Shown here piece after piece: positions 7,102 to 9,803 of a stretch of 9,803 nucleotides of DNA. The first letter of the stretch is position 1, and each line of letters starts with the position of its first letter. The DNA lies in the NCBI GenBank assembly GCA_947462425.1, contig CANHPI010000077.1:1-9803 (forward strand). The letters are read 5' to 3'. The translations under genes were made by a program, and so were the position numbers. Origin of the DNA: Bacteroidota bacterium (GTDB lineage Bacteria > Bacteroidota > Bacteroidia > B-17B0 > B-17BO). The notes under the pieces are model-generated. The model was not told the DNA's origin and made no database searches. It was given only the letters and a program-made list of their open reading frames with translations.

Positions 7102-7140
7102 AAAATGCGATTTAACAATATTAAATCGCATTTTTATTTA
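7102..7140 (+). terminator. Strong rho-independent terminator after dxs
   Basis: A perfect 14-bp stem is formed by AAAATGCGATTTAA (7102-7115) and TTAAATCGCATTTT (7121-7134), with the five-base loop CAATA. The right arm merges into TTTTTATTTAA. It starts 23 bases after the dxs stop codon. The left flank is A-rich, so it may also stop transcription coming from the right, although no such gene is seen. Confidence 0.92.
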
Positions 7141-7175
7141 ACAGAATTTTTATTTTAATCCTCCCTTGTTTTAGT

Positions 7176-7183
7176 TAAATTTG
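7176..7183 (+). promoter_or_regulatory. -7 promoter box for the DUF4175 gene
   Basis: TAAATTTG exactly matches the TAnnTTTG consensus. It lies just after the dxs terminator and 16 bases before the proposed TTG start at 7200, so the mRNA would carry only a short leader of about 10 nt. Its TAA is also the in-frame stop that bounds the open frame on the left. No firm -33 element is seen; a TTTT tract lies near 7153. Confidence 0.55.
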
Positions 7184-7199
7184 TGTAAACACCTATAAA

Positions 7200-9803
7200 T
7201 TGACATCAGAAAAAAACATATTACTTTTAAAATTAGATGAGTTTATACGCAAGTATTACAAAAACCAACTCATTAAAGGTTTATTATATACAAGTGGCTT
7301 ATTAGTTGCCGGTTTTTTATTTTTAGTTGTTGCCGAATACTTTGCGGAATTTAACACCACAATTCGTACTGTTTTATTTTATTTATTTCTAGGACTTAGT
7401 GGCTTTGTACTTACTAGATTTATTATTATTCCTGCTTTAAAATTAAATAAACTAGGAGAAATTATTTCATACGAAACCGCTGCGAATATTGTAGGAACTC
7501 ATTTCAATACTATTAATGATAAATTATTAAACACACTTCAATTACAAAGTCATTCAGGTTCTATTTTATCCAATGATTTATTAACAGCAAGTATCAATCA
7601 AAAAATGGAAGAGCTAAAGCCAATTCCATTTACTTCAGCAATTAATCTTAGTGAGAATAAAAAATATTTAAAATTTGCCGTTCCACCTCTTATATTAATG
7701 TTATTGGTGTTAGTTGTTAAACCCAATATCATTAAAGATGGAACAGAACGAATTGTTTTTCATCAAACTTATTTTGAGAAAGCGGCACCTTTTCAATTTA
7801 CAATTCATAATAATTCGTTAGAGGCTATTCAGCAGCAGGATTATGTTTTAGAACTAAAACTAAATGGAAATGAAATTCCAAATGAAGTGTTTATTCAAGT
7901 AGAAGGAATAGAACATAAAATGGAAAAAGTAGATAATGTGAATTATTCTTATACATTTAAAAACGTTCAAACAAACCAAGATTTTATTTTTACTGCCGCA
8001 GGTTTTAATTCTAAATCCTACGAATTAAAAGTGCTTCCAAAACCAATGTTGATGAAGTTTGATATTCAATTAACTTACCCAACTTATTTAAACAAAAAAA
8101 ATGAAACTGTTGCAAACATGGGCGACATGCAAATACCGCAGGGCACTAAATTGCAATGGGTATTTCACACAAAAAATACAGACAATATTTATTTAAATTT
8201 CACCGATACGTTAGTCGATATTTCCAAATCGAATGATGATGAATTTTCGTTTTCGAAAAGGATGATGCAAAGCACATCATATAGTATCAAAACGATGAAT
8301 CATTTTTTAAAACAAAATCCAGATTCTGTCAATTATGCTATTAATGTAATTGCAGATCAAGTTCCACTTATTGATGTTAGTGAAAAAACAGATTCATTAA
8401 ATTCAAAAAATATTTATTTTTCAGGAACCATTAAAGATGATTATGGCTTTTCTCGCCTAAGTTTTAAATACACGCATTACACTCAAGATTCCAGCGGTAA
8501 AGCTCAAGTTAAATCGGGAGAACAAATAATGGGTGTTAACAAACAACAAATTACTCAACCTTATTATTATTTTTTAGATGCTTCGCTGTTTAATATTTTA
8601 CCCGGAGATAAAATAGAATACTATTTTGAAGTGTGGGACAATGATGGTGTAACAGGTTCTAAATCTGCAAAAACACAAACTATGTTATTTAAAGCGCCAA
8701 CTATTGACGAGTTAAATGAGGCTACAACAAAGAACAACTCGGAGATTAAAAAAGATTTAGATGACGGAATAAAAAAAGCAAAAGATTTACAAAAAGACAT
8801 CAACGAACTCAGTAAAAAACTAACCGAGAAAAAACAAATGGGTTATGATGAAAAGAAAAAACTCGAAGATATTTTAAAGAAACAAAATGAGCTTAAGAAT
8901 AAAATAGAAGAAACTAAACAGGAAAATCAACTTAATAATCAACAGCAACAAGAGTTTACACCTCCCGATGAATCTTTATTAGAAAAACAAAAACAATTAG
9001 AACAATTGTTTGAAAACATTATGACTCCTGAAATGAAAAAATTATTTGATGAGTTAAATAAGCTTTTAGATAAATTGGATAAGAACCAAGTACAACAAAA
9101 ACTTGAGGAATTAAAATTGTCCAATAAAGACATGGAGAAAGAGTTGGACAGAACTTTAGAAGCATTTAAACAAATGGAAGTGGAACAAAAAATGCAACAA
9201 GCCATTGATAAATTAGATGAACTAAAAAACAAAGAAGATGCTTTAAAAAAAGAGACAGAAGGAGATAAAGAGACAAAAGAGAAAGAAGGGACAAAAGAGA
9301 ATCAGGACAATAAAGATAAAAAAGACGAGAACAAAACAGATTCAAATAACAAAGAACAAAAAACTAGTAACTCAAAAGACTTAGAGAAAAAACAAGATGA
9401 GTTAAATAAACAATTTGAAGATTTAAAAAAGGATTTAAAAGAAATGCAAGAAAAAAATGCGGCTCTTGAACAACCAAACGAACTACCCAAAACGGAAGAA
9501 AAACAAAATGAAATAAGTAAAGAGATGGAAAAAAGTTCTGAGCAATTAAATCAGAACAACAAAAAAAATGCCGCGAAATCTCAAAAACAAGCTTCTGATA
9601 AAATGCAGGAGATGAAGGAGCAAATGCAGCAAGCCATGGATAAGATGGAGAAAGAAGAGCAGGAAGAAGACATGCAAACGCTTCGTCAGATTTTAGAAAA
9701 TTTATTGAATTTATCTTTTGCTCAGGAAGATTTAATGGGACAGCTTTCAAAACTGCGTTCAGATAATCCTCAATATTTAAAAATACCTCAACTACAAAAA
9801 AAA
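7200..9803 (+). CDS. DUF4175-family membrane protein with long charged coiled coil (3' end missing)
   Basis: 868 codons are open from TTG 7200 to the right edge without a stop. The family usually has about 1100 residues, so some 200-300 are missing. The start begins (M)TSEKNILLLKLDEFIRKYYKNQLIKG, in pieces matching the DUF4175 N-terminus as I recall it. No ATG occurs in frame until well inside the conserved region (Met136), which leaves TTG as the best start. Membrane segments lie at about 27-46, 57-78 and 157-173. Between the second and third is a cytosolic-looking loop with the HFNTINDKLLNTLQL motif. Residues ~175-495 form the large, probably periplasmic, beta-rich part (PTYLNKKNE, then KDDYGFSRLSFKY, and DKIEYYFEVWDNDG). 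From ~500 to ~840 the chain is Lys/Glu/Gln-rich and strongly coiled-coil, with a very acidic and basic low-complexity linker at ~680-720. The function is unknown; a structural or envelope role is inference. Confidence 0.88.
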   Translation, partial: MTSEKNILLLKLDEFIRKYYKNQLIKGLLYTSGLLVAGFLFLVVAEYFAEFNTTIRTVLFYLFLGLSGFVLTRFIIIPALKLNKLGEIISYETAANIVGTHFNTINDKLLNTLQLQSHSGSILSNDLLTASINQKMEELKPIPFTSAINLSENKKYLKFAVPPLILMLLVLVVKPNIIKDGTERIVFHQTYFEKAAPFQFTIHNNSLEAIQQQDYVLELKLNGNEIPNEVFIQVEGIEHKMEKVDNVNYSYTFKNVQTNQDFIFTAAGFNSKSYELKVLPKPMLMKFDIQLTYPTYLNKKNETVANMGDMQIPQGTKLQWVFHTKNTDNIYLNFTDTLVDISKSNDDEFSFSKRMMQSTSYSIKTMNHFLKQNPDSVNYAINVIADQVPLIDVSEKTDSLNSKNIYFSGTIKDDYGFSRLSFKYTHYTQDSSGKAQVKSGEQIMGVNKQQITQPYYYFLDASLFNILPGDKIEYYFEVWDNDGVTGSKSAKTQTMLFKAPTIDELNEATTKNNSEIKKDLDDGIKKAKDLQKDINELSKKLTEKKQMGYDEKKKLEDILKKQNELKNKIEETKQENQLNNQQQQEFTPPDESLLEKQKQLEQLFENIMTPEMKKLFDELNKLLDKLDKNQVQQKLEELKLSNKDMEKELDRTLEAFKQMEVEQKMQQAIDKLDELKNKEDALKKETEGDKETKEKEGTKENQDNKDKKDENKTDSNNKEQKTSNSKDLEKKQDELNKQFEDLKKDLKEMQEKNAALEQPNELPKTEEKQNEISKEMEKSSEQLNQNNKKNAAKSQKQASDKMQEMKEQMQQAMDKMEKEEQEEDMQTLRQILENLLNLSFAQEDLMGQLSKLRSDNPQYLKIPQLQKK
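9249..9302 (+). repeat. Three degenerate 18-bp tandem repeats inside the DUF4175 gene
   Basis: Units at 9249-9266, 9267-9284 and 9285-9302 are each six codons long and in frame, encoding KETEGD, KETKEK and EGTKEN. By my count units 2 and 3 match at 15 of 18 bases and units 1 and 2 at about 13 of 18. The plus strand is almost pure purine here. The repeat lies in the flexible linker between two coiled-coil blocks, where gain or loss of whole units would keep the frame. Confidence 0.65.

Noticed and set aside
8621..9490. Three minus-strand open frames of 60-97 codons (8621-8803, 8939-9232, 9302-9490)
   Set aside because: Ser/Phe/Cys-rich mirror frames of the same coiled-coil gene, with no plausible start context.
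9364..9750. 128-codon open frame on the minus strand
   Set aside because: It is antisense to the purine-rich coiled-coil part of the DUF4175 gene; the Lys/Glu codon bias leaves the opposite strand free of stops and makes a Phe/Leu-rich chain with no family features.

Overview
The window is AT-rich chromosomal DNA that looks like a member of the Bacteroidota. Four things suggest this: a type IX secretion (T9SS) C-terminal sorting domain on the first protein, a DUF4175-family protein at the right end, -7 promoter boxes of the TAnnTTTG type just in front of genes, and a lack of Shine-Dalgarno sequences. I cannot name a genus. Almost all of it is ordinary housekeeping DNA. I see no CRISPR array, insertion sequence, tRNA, rRNA, prophage or defence island.

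Layout. (1) 1-734, plus: the C-terminal part of a secreted LpqC/PHB-depolymerase-type esterase ending in a T9SS sorting domain. (2) 735-893: a gap between convergent genes holding an imperfect inverted repeat of about 140 bp with an internal direct repeat, which resembles dispersed repeats or attC-like hairpins. (3) 894-2180, minus: purD. (4) 2201-2230: a terminator reading on the minus strand. (5) 2257-2667, minus: a small, secreted, extremely basic protein of unknown function. (6) 2668-2827: a gap between divergent genes. (7) 2828-3856 and 3859-4887, plus: mnmH (selU) and selD, two bases apart and surely one operon. (8) 4888-5128: the largest gap (241 nt), with an 18-bp perfect palindrome and the dxs promoter. 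(9) 5129-7078, plus: dxs, followed by a strong 14-bp-stem terminator at 7102-7140. (10) 7200-9803, plus: a DUF4175-type membrane and coiled-coil protein that appears to start at TTG and runs off the right edge. No stretch longer than 300 bases lacks a gene.

How the genes work together. SelD makes selenophosphate and MnmH uses it to convert 2-thiouridine to 2-selenouridine at the tRNA wobble position, so this pair is a self-contained tRNA-selenation module. No selA, selB or selC is visible, and SelD carries Cys rather than Sec. PurD (purine synthesis) and Dxs (isoprenoid and thiamine precursor synthesis) are independent housekeeping enzymes. The esterase and the basic protein are exported.

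The points most worth a second look are the repeat at 741-884, the fixed spacing of -7 boxes to start codons (which implies leaderless mRNAs), the basic exported protein, and the TTG start and in-frame 18-bp tandem repeats of the DUF4175 protein. I found no convincing new multi-gene system.
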